Assembly: GCA_036490175.1 (NCBI GenBank)
Contig: DASXEJ010000393.1
Coordinates: 23,167-87,166 of the forward strand
Direction: 5' to 3'
DNA from: Pirellulales bacterium
GTDB taxonomy: Bacteria > Planctomycetota > Planctomycetia > Pirellulales > JACPPG01
DNA length: 64,000 bases
In this document: positions 25,332 to 37,897 of the stretch, one piece after another
How positions within the stretch are numbered: the first letter of the stretch is position 1
Layout: the number at the start of each line of letters is the position of its first letter
The notes under the pieces: model-generated
What the model saw: only the letters and a program-made list of their open reading frames with translations
The model's database searches: none
Told to the model about the DNA's origin: nothing
Program-made: the position numbers and the translations under genes

Positions 25332-27863
25332 ATGCGCATTTACCTTTCGAGACAGATCGCACCTTGCATTCGTCCGGCAGCGCTGCTGCTGCCATGGCTG
25401 GCGTTATGCATTGTGGGGTCGATTGTCGCGTGGCCGGTGGCTGCGCAATCGCTCGATGCGCGCTTTCTGGACGGCGTACGTGAGCGGCAGCTATTCTCGC
25501 TGGCTGAGAAATTCTGCCGCGACCGGCTGGCCCGCCAAGACTTACCCGAGGAGCGCCGCGCGGAACTGTCGATTGAACTTTCGCGCTGCCTGACCGAAGA
25601 GGCTTTGCAATCCGCGCCCGAGAAGCGCGATGCGATTTGGCAGCAGGCCATGAAGGTGGTCGACCAATTCGCCAAGCAGTATCCGCAGAATCCGCGCCTG
25701 GTTCAGGTGCGTGTGCAGCGCGGCCTTGTACAACTGACCTGGGGCGAGTTGCTCGCGCAGGAGGCGGAACTCGCCGGCGACAAACCCGGCCGCATAGCAA
25801 AGGCTCAGGACCATTTACGGGAAGCGATCGAAGAACTGCGCAAAGCAGAGACCAAAACCGCCGAGCTATTGCGGCGCCAGCAACCCGGGCGCAAATCTGA
25901 CGCGGCCGAACTGAGCAGCGTCGAGTTACGTTCGCTGGAGAAGAACATTCAATATCAACTGGCGCGCGCCTTGCGCAGCCAAGGAGAAAGCTATCCGGCG
26001 GATAGCGCCGATCGGATCAACTCGCTGACCCAGGCCGTCGAGCTGTTTCGCAATCTGGCGCAGGGGGACACGGCTGATCCGCTCACCTGGCCCAGCCGAT
26101 TGGATGCCGCCGCTTGTTATCGGTTGCTGGGGCATCTAGAGGCGGCCGCGCGGCGCTTGGACCTGGCCGAAGAAGATTCACCGCCGGCGCGATATGAAAT
26201 GCGGGCGCGAGCCGAGCGCATCCGTCTGGAACTGGCCGAAGATCATCTTGATCAAGCCCTAGGCCTGGCAGAAAAGAATCGTATGTGGAACGGCCAGCCG
26301 CTGGCCGACTTGGACTATGCCGTCCTGGAGGCCTTTTTGGCGGCATGGCGCCGTGCTGCCGACGCCAACGACGCGGCCTCCTCGGCTGCCTGGCAAGCAA
26401 AAGCCACGGCAGCGGTTCGCGACCTCGACCAGCGGCATGGTCCGTATTGGCGGCGGCGTGCCGAGAGTCTCTTTGCCGAGCAGGTGGCCGCCAATCCGGC
26501 GACCACGGATGTCGCGGTGTTGACGCGCGCCGCCGAAGGTTTCTATCGCGCGGGCCAGCCTGACGATGCGCTTACGGCCTACGATCGCGCGATCAAGCAA
26601 GCACGCGGGTCGAGTCAGGAGGCGAAGGCGTTCGAGCTGGGTTATGCCGCCGCGGCAATCGAGCACCAGCGCCAACACTACGCCGCTGCCGCCGACCGGT
26701 TTCGCCAGGTGGCGTTGGCAACACCGGCACAGCCTAAGGCTGCCGAAGCGCATTTGTTGGCCATTTACGATTTAGGAAAAGAGGCTCGCAAGACGCCTAG
26801 CGTCATCGAGCGTTATGTGGAAATGCTCGCCGAACATCTGGCCACCTGGCCCAAGGCAACGACCGCCGATCGCGCTCACCTGTGGTTGGCGCGCGTACAC
26901 GAGCGCGATCGCGCGTGGCAACGTGCCCTCGACGACTATCAGGCCGTGCGGCCAGGCTCCGAATCGGCGGCCGAGGCCGCGGCAGGACTCGCCCGCTCGT
27001 ATCAGGCGCTATTGGCCGAACAGCAGTCGGCCGGCAAATCCACTTCGGCCACGGCCTTGGCGGCCGTGGCCGAAGTGGAAGCAACCAGTGGTATCAAGAA
27101 GTCGGCGCCGCCAGGTTGGAACGCCGAGCAGCAACAGGCCGTACTGGCGGCGGCAAAGATATTGCTCGAGTACACGGATAACGGATTTGCCAAGGCCGAG
27201 CAACTGTTGTCGCTGGCGATCGAGCAGGCCGGCGAAGCGTCGGACGAATGGAGAGCGTCGGCCGAGGCGTTATTGGTCTTTGCCATCGCCGCACAGGGGC
27301 GCACGGCGGATGCGCAGCGTCACGCCGCGGCACTGGGCCATGCCGATCCCGGTGCGTTGCGATCGCTCGTCGAGGGGCTCGGTCGACTGTGTGAATCGGC
27401 CCAACCCGCCTTGCGGACGAAGCTGGCGACCCTGGAGTTGCAGATCTTGGAAATGATCGGCGAGCAGTCGGCCGACGCGAACGACGAGGATCGTCGATCG
27501 CTGGCTCTGGCCCACGCCCACGCGCTGGGTGCGAGCGGGCGCAAGGAAGAGGGCATCGGTGAATTGAAAAAGCTCGCCGAAGCGAACCCGCGCGAGGGAC
27601 GCATCCAGGAGTCGCTGGCCCTGGCTCTGTGGGATGCTGGCGATCCGCAGGCGCTGGCGGCCTGGCAAAATGTCGAACGCAAATCACGGTCGGGCAACGA
27701 GCGCTGGCTGCGCGCGAAACTTTACGAAGCGCTGATTTACGAGCGCACTGGCGACCGCCAGCACGCCGCCCAAGCGGTGAATGTCGTAAAAAACCTGTAC
27801 CCCGAAATGGGCGGAACGGTCCTTAAGCAGCAGTTTCTCGACGTGTTGAAGCGGTGCGAGTAA
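25332..27863 (+). CDS. Large secreted TPR-repeat protein
   Basis: An 843-residue protein. A signal peptide (LLLPWLALCIVGSIVAWPVA, then AQS) is followed by a nearly continuous alpha-helical solenoid of TPR-type repeats, e.g. DALTAYDRAIKQARGSSQEA, QHYAAAADRFRQVALATPAQ and WQRALDDYQAVRPGSESAAE. No catalytic motif is visible. It starts 13 bases after the preceding TPR gene. The vWA plus two TPR proteins are therefore probably cotranscribed and may act together in an envelope process; the process is unknown. Confidence 0.84.
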   Translation: MRIYLSRQIAPCIRPAALLLPWLALCIVGSIVAWPVAAQSLDARFLDGVRERQLFSLAEKFCRDRLARQDLPEERRAELSIELSRCLTEEALQSAPEKRDAIWQQAMKVVDQFAKQYPQNPRLVQVRVQRGLVQLTWGELLAQEAELAGDKPGRIAKAQDHLREAIEELRKAETKTAELLRRQQPGRKSDAAELSSVELRSLEKNIQYQLARALRSQGESYPADSADRINSLTQAVELFRNLAQGDTADPLTWPSRLDAAACYRLLGHLEAAARRLDLAEEDSPPARYEMRARAERIRLELAEDHLDQALGLAEKNRMWNGQPLADLDYAVLEAFLAAWRRAADANDAASSAAWQAKATAAVRDLDQRHGPYWRRRAESLFAEQVAANPATTDVAVLTRAAEGFYRAGQPDDALTAYDRAIKQARGSSQEAKAFELGYAAAAIEHQRQHYAAAADRFRQVALATPAQPKAAEAHLLAIYDLGKEARKTPSVIERYVEMLAEHLATWPKATTADRAHLWLARVHERDRAWQRALDDYQAVRPGSESAAEAAAGLARSYQALLAEQQSAGKSTSATALAAVAEVEATSGIKKSAPPGWNAEQQQAVLAAAKILLEYTDNGFAKAEQLLSLAIEQAGEASDEWRASAEALLVFAIAAQGRTADAQRHAAALGHADPGALRSLVEGLGRLCESAQPALRTKLATLELQILEMIGEQSADANDEDRRSLALAHAHALGASGRKEEGIGELKKLAEANPREGRIQESLALALWDAGDPQALAAWQNVERKSRSGNERWLRAKLYEALIYERTGDRQHAAQAVNVVKNLYPEMGGTVLKQQFLDVLKRCE

Positions 27864-28164
27864 GCGAAGCTGCGACTTTCATTGCCAGGCGCCCACTATT
27901 AAGATGACCCCGGCGGATTTACCCTAGTGGTCTGACGCTGCTTGGCAACGTTCGGGAGGGTGCCACGCACACACTTGCATGGATGCGTCATCGCTACCAA
28001 GGTTGTTTTTGCAGCCCACGCGGTGCGTGGGGATGGCACCCGGCAATCTAAGACTCGATTATGATGCGCGATTAGATCACGGCTCTTTGTAACTTTGATG
28101 CGCTGTCGCTAGCCATCTCGCAGGCGACAGACCCACGATTGGCACTTCCTTTTGAGCGACCACC
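27864..28164. other. Intergenic region with a dispersed-type inverted repeat
   Basis: About 300 bases between the vWA-TPR operon and the next gene. It holds the inverted repeat at 27958-28041 and no convincing coding frame. Confidence 0.55.
27958..28041. repeat. Inverted repeat (GGGTGCCACGCAC type)
   Basis: The arms GGGTGCCACGCAC (27958-27970) and GTGCGTGG plus GGCACCC (28023-28041) pair as reverse complements apart from a four-base insertion. The intervening 50 bases have no clear function. From memory this sort of GGGTGCC...GGCACCC palindrome is dispersed in planctomycete genomes, but I have not checked. Confidence 0.7.
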
Positions 28165-29826
28165 ATGGATTATGAGCTTCCCACGACGACACGCCCAGCC
28201 CGCATCGGTAAGAACCAGGTTCTGCTGGTGGCCAGTGGCGATCTGCGCCCGGCCGCCAATCGGAACTGCTGGGCTTCGCAACTAGACATGGAGCAGAAAC
28301 TGGGTCAGGCGCTCGCTGACGCCGGGCACGAATTGGTGCGCGCGCATCCCTATCGCGAGGACCAAGGGCATGGCTTCATCAGTTCGCAAAAAGAAGGCAT
28401 GTGCGTCTTTGCCGGCCTTGATTCCAAAGCTCCGCTGATCGTGGCCGAGGCCGTGTGGCAGTACTCTCATCATGTTCTACACGGGCTGGCATCGCACCGC
28501 GGGCCGATCCTCACCGTGGCTAACTGGTCGGGCACGTGGCCAGGGCTAGTGGGCATGTTGAACCTGAACGGCTCGCTGACCAAGGCCGACGTCCCCTATT
28601 CGACCCTGTGGAGCGAAGATTTTACGGACGAGTTCTTCACCTCGGGGCTGCGCCGTTGGCTTCGCAAAGGCGAACTTCGGCACAAGACCGAACACGTCGT
28701 ATCGTGGGATGATGTGAAGCCGCCTCGCGCCGAGCGGCGACTCGGCAAAGCGCTGGCCGAACAGCTGCTCGCCAACAAAGCCATCATGGGCGTGTTCGAC
28801 GAAGGTTGCATGGGCATGTTCAACGCCATCGTGCCAGACCATTTGCTGCAGCCGACCGGGGTCTACAAGGAACGACTCAGTCAATCGGCCCTGTACTACG
28901 AATCAACTCAGGTGTCCGACGACGAAGCGACGGCTGTGCGCCGCTGGATGGAAGATCGCGGCATGAAGTTCGTCACCGGCACCCGCGCCGAAGATGAATT
29001 GACCGACGAACAAATCCATCAGCAGTGCAAAATGTACGTGGCGGCCGTGCGCATCGCCGATGACTTTGGGTGCCATACGATCGGTATTCAATACCAGCAG
29101 GGACTGAAAGATCTGCTCCCAGCGAGCGACCTGGTCGAGGGGACGCTGAACAACGCCGACCGGCCGCCGGTCACCAGCCGCGACGGCTCACGCGTGCTCT
29201 ACGAGGGTCAGCCGCTGCCACATTTCAATGAAGTCGACGAGTGCGCAGGCTTGGACGCCCTAATGACGTATCGTATCCATCGAGCGATGGGCCAACCGGT
29301 AGAAAACACTCTGCACGACATTCGCTGGGGAGATATCGATCGGTCTGGCACTGTTGCGGACTACGTGTGGGTCTTCCTGATTAGCGGCGCGGCGCCGCCG
29401 GCGCATTTCACCGGGGGCTGGAGCGGAGCTTCGAGCGAACGACAACCGCCGATGTACTTCCGCATGGGGGGTGGCACGTTGAAGGGCGTTTCGCGGCCGG
29501 GCGAGATCGTCTGGTCGCGCGTCTACGTCGCGCGCGATCGCTTGAAGATGGACCTGGGACGGGCGCGAGTCGTCGAATTGCCAGCAGAGGAAACCGAGCG
29601 ACGCTGGCAGGCCACGACGCCGCAGTGGCCGATCATGCACGCCGTCACCTACGGCGTATCGCGCGACCAAATGATGGCCCGGCATAAGAGCAATCACATT
29701 CACGTTGTCTATGCCAACAGCGCCGACGAGGCCGACCGGGCCCTCTGCGCAAAGGCCGCGATGGCGGATGCGCTCGGATTGGAAGTGTCGCTGTGCGGCA
29801 CGCGCGCCGACGGTAAAAGTTGGTAG
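28165..29826 (+). CDS. L-fucose/L-arabinose isomerase-like protein
   Basis: A 553-residue protein of the FucI/AraA-like isomerase superfamily judged by its overall pattern. The N-terminal domain has [16 protein letters not shown] and [11 protein letters not shown]. The middle has [18 protein letters not shown], the expected site for a metal-ligating Glu. The C-terminal region has [19 protein letters not shown] and a terminal half resembling FucI C-terminal domains ([37 protein letters not shown]). Such enzymes interconvert aldoses and ketoses. The exact substrate is unknown. The ATG at 28165 is a reasonable start. No transporter or kinase for a sugar lies beside it. Confidence 0.78.
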   Translation: MDYELPTTTRPARIGKNQVLLVASGDLRPAANRNCWASQLDMEQKLGQALADAGHELVRAHPYREDQGHGFISSQKEGMCVFAGLDSKAPLIVAEAVWQYSHHVLHGLASHRGPILTVANWSGTWPGLVGMLNLNGSLTKADVPYSTLWSEDFTDEFFTSGLRRWLRKGELRHKTEHVVSWDDVKPPRAERRLGKALAEQLLANKAIMGVFDEGCMGMFNAIVPDHLLQPTGVYKERLSQSALYYESTQVSDDEATAVRRWMEDRGMKFVTGTRAEDELTDEQIHQQCKMYVAAVRIADDFGCHTIGIQYQQGLKDLLPASDLVEGTLNNADRPPVTSRDGSRVLYEGQPLPHFNEVDECAGLDALMTYRIHRAMGQPVENTLHDIRWGDIDRSGTVADYVWVFLISGAAPPAHFTGGWSGASSERQPPMYFRMGGGTLKGVSRPGEIVWSRVYVARDRLKMDLGRARVVELPAEETERRWQATTPQWPIMHAVTYGVSRDQMMARHKSNHIHVVYANSADEADRALCAKAAMADALGLEVSLCGTRADGKSW

Positions 29827-29925
29827 CCGATGGCAACGTACGACGATGCCTGGCCCGTTGACACGTCGTGCGTGGCTGCCGAGAATCGCAATATCCCCTC
29901 GAAAACCAACTTTTGGACGGCTGGC

Positions 29926-30684
29926 ATGTCAACGAGCGCGCGACAGCGGACTGTTTTGGCCGTCTCTGCGGTATTGGCCACGCTCACGGCCGGATGTGGA
30001 ACGAGCGAATACGAGAGACGAGTCAAGGAGGGAGCGGAAATCCTCAAAGTGGGGATGATCTTTTCGGCTATTTCACCGACGCCCTTTGAGATCCCGGGCA
30101 CGCCCATCCTGTTGCGGCTGCCGACCTTTATCAATGCGTCTTCCAAGGCGTTCACAGAGGATTCGGCCGATCCGCGCGGGCAGGGGAAGGTAAGTCCCGA
30201 TCGCGTGCAGCCCCCGTTTCTGAAATTGCCGGGCCTGCGGGTTTGTTACGAAATGACCGGCATGGATGAAGCCACTGGGCAGCCGCAGTACTTCTATTGT
30301 TACTTGGCGGTTGCTCCGGCGGACCAGCCTGGGGCTGACGGCAAACCCTTCGAGGAATCCGTGCAGTCGCAGTTGGCGACAAAGTTCTCGGCACAGCCGC
30401 AATGGGAAGATATGAAGTGCCCTCTCCAGACCGGGCAGACGGTCGATTGGAGGCGGATTACGGTTAAGGGACCGCAACCATTCCTAAACGCGTCTGGGGC
30501 ACCAGGCAGTCCGGAACTGCCAGGGACGTTTGAAGTCTACAGCAAAGACGTTGACGGCCAGCGCGTCATCATCGCCTGGAGATTTCCGAGCGCGATCAAA
30601 GAACCCATCGCCGATACCGCGCGTCTCGTGGCAGGCAGCATCTCGACGGCTGCGGCCGCTAATCCGCCTGCGGCGGCCAACTAG
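29926..30684 (+). CDS. Putative lipoprotein of unknown function
   Basis: A 252-residue protein from ATG 29926 with an N-terminal lipobox (AVSAVLATLTAGCGTSE); Cys would be the lipidated residue. It has a GGACGG box. The mature protein is rich in Pro and Ala and has a central LPGLRVCYEMTGMDEATG segment. A longer frame starts at 29830 but lacks a signal at its N-terminus. I recognise no domain. It converges with tadA, with 15 bases between stops. Confidence 0.75.
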   Translation: MSTSARQRTVLAVSAVLATLTAGCGTSEYERRVKEGAEILKVGMIFSAISPTPFEIPGTPILLRLPTFINASSKAFTEDSADPRGQGKVSPDRVQPPFLKLPGLRVCYEMTGMDEATGQPQYFYCYLAVAPADQPGADGKPFEESVQSQLATKFSAQPQWEDMKCPLQTGQTVDWRRITVKGPQPFLNASGAPGSPELPGTFEVYSKDVDGQRVIIAWRFPSAIKEPIADTARLVAGSISTAAAANPPAAAN

Positions 30685-30699
30685 CGGGACGCGGCCCGA

Positions 30700-31158
30700 T
30701 TATTTCTTTCCCAGGGCGCGCTGGTTGCGAAAGAATCCGCTGAGCAACTCGCTCGATTCCTGTGCCAGCACGCCGCCAACCGTTTCGACGCGGTGATTCA
30801 GGCGACGATCGCTGACCAGTTGGAAGAGGGTGTGTACCGCGCCGGCTTTGGGATCGGTCGCGCCGTAAATCAGCCACGGCAGACGGGCCTGCACGATGGC
30901 TCCGGCGCACATCGGGCAGGGCTCTAAAGTGACGTACAGCAGACAGTCGTCCAAGCGCCAACTGCCGCGCGCCGCCGCGGCTTGCGTGATGGCGATCATC
31001 TCGGCATGTGCCGTGGGATCTTGCAGCTGCTCGCGCTGATTGTGGGCCGCGGCGATGACGCGCCCTTCGTGGATAATCACGGCGCCCACGGGAACTTCGT
31101 CTTGCTCGAAAGCCCGTCGCGCCTCGGCGAGCGCCAATTGCATGAACTCTTCGTGCAC
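30700..31158 (-). CDS. tadA: tRNA-specific adenosine-34 deaminase
   Basis: A 152-residue cytidine-deaminase-fold zinc enzyme that converts adenosine to inosine at tRNA position 34. The zinc motifs are present: TAHAEMIAI (His and catalytic Glu) and [15 protein letters not shown] (two Cys ligands). [18 protein letters not shown] and the C-terminal [13 protein letters not shown] fit TadA. It starts two bases after the stop of the upstream secreted-protein gene, an unusual coupling of a tRNA enzyme to an exported protein. Confidence 0.93.
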   Translation of the reverse strand: MHEEFMQLALAEARRAFEQDEVPVGAVIIHEGRVIAAAHNQREQLQDPTAHAEMIAITQAAAARGSWRLDDCLLYVTLEPCPMCAGAIVQARLPWLIYGATDPKAGAVHTLFQLVSDRRLNHRVETVGGVLAQESSELLSGFFRNQRALGKK

Positions 31159-31160
31159 GG

Positions 31161-33323
31161 CTATTTCCCCGCGGCCGGATGCCGGAACTGCTTGCCGTCA
31201 AGATTCATGACGCCGGAACCGCCAAAGCGTATCTCCAGTCCGGCCGGCTGTCCGCCGATGCCTTTCAGCTCGAATAGGTGAAGTCCCTTGCTCAAAACCA
31301 CGGGAACGTAGTTCCAAACGGGGTCCTTTTGCTTTTCTTCGTACAGGCTTTTGCCGTCGACAGTGATTCCTAGCGTGGCCAGGTGCTTTACCTCGAACTG
31401 ATAGACGCCGTCTTTCGGCACTTCAAAGATCGCCTTCAGCAGGAAGGGTTCGTTGTCCTTGACCTTGGTGTCTTCCAGCCATTTTTTGTCGTCGGTTTGC
31501 TGCACCAACTTGACGGGGCCGTTTTCGGCTTTGAACTGCAAGCCTTCGGCCAGCTTCGTTCCGTTGCGCAGCGCGCGGGGCGGCAGGGGCGCCGTGGGCG
31601 CAATCGACATCTTGATCGGCCTGGCTAGCACGGCGTCTTTAGGGTCCTCGCTGAATTGCGCTCGCGCGCGAAACACCACGGGCCCCAGGCCCAACTTTTC
31701 GGGTGTGACCTCGACCTCGCCATGATCGCTATTGATCGTGCCGAGGATGCGCATTCCCTCGTAGATCACGATTTTCGCGGCGCCCGGCGCATTGGCCGTC
31801 AGCGTGATCGGGGTCTTCCAGTGGGCAGTGTCTTGGGCCGAGCATGCGAAGTCGATTTCGCGGCCGTGGTTGTTGAAACGGACGGGGAAGATGACACGCC
31901 CCTGCGTCTCGATCGGTCCGGCCTCGATGCCAACGACGCGCAATTCGCACCAGCCATCGGGGAATTTCGTCGAGTCAAGCTGCAGATTCCCGTCGGCGGC
32001 GCAACGTGTGACCTGGGTGCCTTCGATAAAGACCTCGTAGCGATCGAGCGGCTTGCCGGCGCTGTTACCTTTCGCTTGGATGGCGACTTTCCCCTTCAGT
32101 GTATCTCCCTCCTCGACGCCTTCGACGGTGATCGTGGGAATGTTCGCCCACGGGCGACACAACGGATCCCCCACGAGGAGCGTTTGGTATGGGCAGGTCA
32201 GCGACTGGTAGAAAGCCTCGGCCAAGGTGCAGCCGCGCGCGTAATGGACTTGCGCGAAGGCGGAGGGAAATTTCTCGACGACCACGGTCGGTTCATAGAC
32301 GGTGCCGCTGGAGCCAGCCGCACCTGCGCGAAGAAAATCGGTCAACAGTTGCTGCCCGTCGTTCAAATTGCGACTGAAGATGGCGCCATAACTGGTGAAG
32401 TTCTCGCAAAACGCCCCCGGGACAATCGTGCTTTGCGCCCCGGGCCAGTCGAAGTTGCGTATTCCCGTGAGCAGGCCGGCCACGTCTTTCTTGCCGACGG
32501 GGAGCTTGCCGTTAATGATCTCGGCGCGGACGTCGAGCTTTTTCAGCTCCGCGACCGCCGCCGCAAACAATGGCTCGCGGGAGCCCGAGCGATATTGGTC
32601 GCCCGTTTTGCAATAGTAAATGGTCCCTGTTGGCTTGGTACCGTCGGCGGCCGCGCTGCGGCGCAGATAGTTCACGACTTCGTCGGGGCCCATGCCTTCG
32701 TTGCTCGTGACACCCAGCATGGCGCTGAGCAAATACGTGTCGCCGCTCCCCTCGAGCAGATTTCCGTCCTTGTCGAAACCGTACCAACCGCGAAATCCAT
32801 GCGACGGAACTCCGGCCTTCTGGGGGCGCGTGTAATGGTTGCCGTTCCGATTGAGAAAGTGGGCTTCGCCGGTGGCGATATTGCCAGCGAAAAAAGTCAG
32901 CGAGGTGAGCGAACCGATGGGAGCCGCCGGTGACGGTGGCTTCTTTTCTCCCAACAGTCGCTGGAAATCGATCGACCAGGGAAAGTCGCTCGAATAAACG
33001 ATGTAGTCGATTTGCGGTGCGATTCCGCGCTGCTGCAAGATGCTGATGGTTGGCAATAAAAGCTTTTCGCGGAACACATTCACGTCGACGAGATCCGTCG
33101 AGTACGGCCAATCGAGATACAGAGTATTGATCGGCGGAATCTGCCTCAATTCCGCAAAATGATGGGCAATCATCAACGATGCCCAACTGCGTTCGTTGAC
33201 GACCAGAAAGACGTTTTCAGGGCCGCCCCCCGCCGAAGCGCGCTGGGAAAGCGCCGAAATTAATGCGATGGCCACCAAGACAGCAAGGTTCAGCCGACAC
33301 CGAGACGGTGAGCGTGACATCAT
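31161..33323 (-). CDS. Large secreted protein, TIGR03790-like
   Basis: About 720 residues. A signal peptide ([20 protein letters not shown]) follows the Met-Met start at 33323; a start at 33350 is also open. The N-terminal part has [20 protein letters not shown] and [17 protein letters not shown]. From memory this resembles TIGR03790, a poorly characterised family found in planctomycetes, Acidobacteria and myxobacteria; I have not verified it. The middle carries a [12 protein letters not shown] segment. The C-terminal part looks beta-rich and may include a PA14-like or carbohydrate-binding-type module ([29 protein letters not shown]). Its job is unknown. It ends two bases before tadA. Confidence 0.75.
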   Translation of the reverse strand: MMSRSPSRCRLNLAVLVAIALISALSQRASAGGGPENVFLVVNERSWASLMIAHHFAELRQIPPINTLYLDWPYSTDLVDVNVFREKLLLPTISILQQRGIAPQIDYIVYSSDFPWSIDFQRLLGEKKPPSPAAPIGSLTSLTFFAGNIATGEAHFLNRNGNHYTRPQKAGVPSHGFRGWYGFDKDGNLLEGSGDTYLLSAMLGVTSNEGMGPDEVVNYLRRSAAADGTKPTGTIYYCKTGDQYRSGSREPLFAAAVAELKKLDVRAEIINGKLPVGKKDVAGLLTGIRNFDWPGAQSTIVPGAFCENFTSYGAIFSRNLNDGQQLLTDFLRAGAAGSSGTVYEPTVVVEKFPSAFAQVHYARGCTLAEAFYQSLTCPYQTLLVGDPLCRPWANIPTITVEGVEEGDTLKGKVAIQAKGNSAGKPLDRYEVFIEGTQVTRCAADGNLQLDSTKFPDGWCELRVVGIEAGPIETQGRVIFPVRFNNHGREIDFACSAQDTAHWKTPITLTANAPGAAKIVIYEGMRILGTINSDHGEVEVTPEKLGLGPVVFRARAQFSEDPKDAVLARPIKMSIAPTAPLPPRALRNGTKLAEGLQFKAENGPVKLVQQTDDKKWLEDTKVKDNEPFLLKAIFEVPKDGVYQFEVKHLATLGITVDGKSLYEEKQKDPVWNYVPVVLSKGLHLFELKGIGGQPAGLEIRFGGSGVMNLDGKQFRHPAAGK

Positions 33324-33775
33324 GACGACGGAGATTCCTTGAGATGACATGCTGAGGAGACTTGCTGATGCCGCTTGGTGTGGTCCGGGCGGCCCTCACG
33401 GAACGCACGGTCGGCCAACCACCCCGACATCGAAGCACGACACAGTAAGTGACGCGTTCGCGCGGCACGCGATCGACGCTTGCCCGGCGCCGTGCTCGAC
33501 GGGGTTAAGTCTATCATGCGCGCGACCGGCCCGCGACCAACCAATAGGCTTGCACCGGCGCTCCACCTAGCACAAGTTCAGCAGCGCGAAATTTGACAGA
33601 TTCGAGCGCGATGCAGGCGATGGGCGAGTCGCGCAAATAAAAGCCCTCGCGCGAGGCGAGGGCGTGGTTGTTAGATCTCGCGGTGGTTGCCAGGCGCGGT
33701 GGCTGTCAGGTATCGTCCCGACTTGCCAAGTGGTAGTCCGCGGATCGCTAATGGATTCGACGGATCGTTCGGCGA
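33324..33775. other. Intergenic region between leftward genes
   Basis: This 450-base gap precedes the large secreted-protein gene and follows the Gly/Tyr-rich gene. It contains the terminator at 33637-33663 and no supported coding frame. Confidence 0.5.
33637..33663 (-). terminator. Rho-independent terminator of the Gly/Tyr-rich gene
   Basis: A GC-rich 8-bp stem (arms 33643-33650 and 33656-33663, GCCCTCGC/GCGAGGGC) is followed on the minus strand by TTTTATTT. It lies about 110 bases past the stop of the gene starting at 34096. Confidence 0.75.
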
Positions 33776-34096
33776 TTACCAACCGTTATAGCCGTAGCCG
33801 CCACCCGGGTAACCGTAATAGCCCGGATAGCCGTAGCTATAGGCCGGTGTGCCGCCGTAGTATCCGTATCCGTACCCTGGATAGCCCAGACCCACACCCA
33901 CGCCGACACCGGGGTAGAACGCGCGATAGCCTGGGTAACGGTACGCGCCCACATAGGGCCGCGGCGCGTAATAGCTCCGATAATACGGTCGGTAGCCGCC
34001 GTATCCGTACCATCCATAGGGACGAGCCGAGGCCGGCGTGCTCGCGCACAAGCCGACTCCCAGCAAGATCAAAGCAATTGCGGCGAGTCGCTTCAT
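33776..34096 (-). CDS. Small secreted Gly/Tyr-rich protein
   Basis: A 106-residue exported protein with signal peptide MKRLAAIALILLGVGLCAS and cleavage near SARPY. The mature part is composed almost only of Gly, Tyr, Pro and Arg, with repeated YGY, GYP and YPGY steps. Such low-complexity sequences form disordered or adhesive extracellular material. An AAAGGAG box precedes the ATG at 34096, and a terminator lies downstream. A longer frame to 34159 is not supported. No sequence family can be assigned. Confidence 0.75.
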   Translation of the reverse strand: MKRLAAIALILLGVGLCASTPASARPYGWYGYGGYRPYYRSYYAPRPYVGAYRYPGYRAFYPGVGVGVGLGYPGYGYGYYGGTPAYSYGYPGYYGYPGGGYGYNGW

Positions 34097-34493
34097 GGGA
34101 AACTCCTTTATCGTCGACACGACGGACCAGGCAAAAAGGGATCCAAACCTTACTTTCATTGTGGGACCTTGGCCTCGAAAGGCAAGGGACCGTTCCTTGC
34201 GTTGCCGTCAGCCGGAGGCACGCCACTCGGCCAACTGGGCCCAGCAATCTGCAGCGGATCGCCGCTGAAATGGCGGCTGCGCCAGAAGAGGGCAGGCCCG
34301 AAAATCCGCGTTATACGGCTTTTTTGTGATTTTCCGCGCGTGCCTTCCGTGGCCGGACGGAAGTCCCCTCGAATTCGCCATTCGACCTGCCCGGCAAGCT
34401 AAGAATAGTTGGCGGAATCGTACACAGGCTCCGGGGGCGTCGTGCGTTTACTGGCGGAACGGACTTTGTTGTGGAACTAGCCGGAGCTTGTGG
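34097..34493. other. Divergent intergenic region
   Basis: About 400 bases between divergent genes. A near-perfect 19-base palindrome (GCAAGGGAC-C-GTTCCTTGC, 34182-34200) sits here and could be an operator. No coding frame is supported. Confidence 0.5.
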
Positions 34494-35128
34494 ATGGGCG
34501 TTCTGTCGTTACGTGCTCCGAACGTCTATCGCCACGGTACGCGTGCCGCCGTTGTCGCGCTGTGGGCGCTGGCCTGCGTCGCGGGACTCATGGCTCTAGG
34601 GCAATATGAGAATACACCGGGCCGGAGCGCCGAGGTCACCAACCAGTGGCCTGCTGGCACAGAAATCGTGCGAAACTCTGCCGGCCCGACGCTGGTCATG
34701 TTTGCGCACCCGCGTTGTCCGTGTACGCGGGCCAGCATCGCCGAGCTTGAGCGTGTGGTCGCGCAGTCCGGCGGGACCATTCATCCACAGGTCGTGTTCT
34801 TTACACCATCCGGCATGTCACAGGGCTGGGAGCAGACCGACCTTTGGCAATCTGCCGCGGCCATACCGGGTGTCGAAGTCAGCAATGATCTCGATGGCTC
34901 GGAAGCCAAAAGGTTTCACGCAACGACTTCCGGACACACCGTTCTCTACGACGCCGACGGCACGCTACTGTTTACCGGCGGAATTACCTCCGCGCGCGGA
35001 CACCAGGGTGACAATGCCGGCCGCAGCGCGGTAGTCAGCCTGTTGAGAAGCGGCACGGCCGAGTGCCGTGACGCGCCCGTCTATGGCTGCCCCATCGTTA
35101 CTAGCCTTGATCCATCGGTAAAGTCTCT

Positions 35129-35138
<10 letters not shown>
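34494..35138 (+). CDS. Membrane-anchored thioredoxin-fold protein
   Basis: A 214-residue protein with an N-terminal signal anchor ([19 protein letters not shown]) and a thioredoxin-like body with a C-P-C-type motif ([16 protein letters not shown]). CGGAG precedes the ATG at 34494 by 8 bases; the frame is open to 34326 but not coding-like there. The C-terminal [21 protein letters not shown] fits thioredoxin-like folds. It overlaps the start of the hybrid kinase by 10 bases (or 4, if ATG 35135 is used), so the two are translationally coupled and it may sense periplasmic redox state for that kinase. Confidence 0.82.

Positions 35139-37893
<2,755 letters not shown>

Positions 37894-37897
<4 letters not shown>

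Noticed and set aside
31656..32933. 425-codon plus-strand frame
   Set aside because: Antisense to the large secreted TIGR03790-like gene; high-GC codon bias opens long opposite frames.
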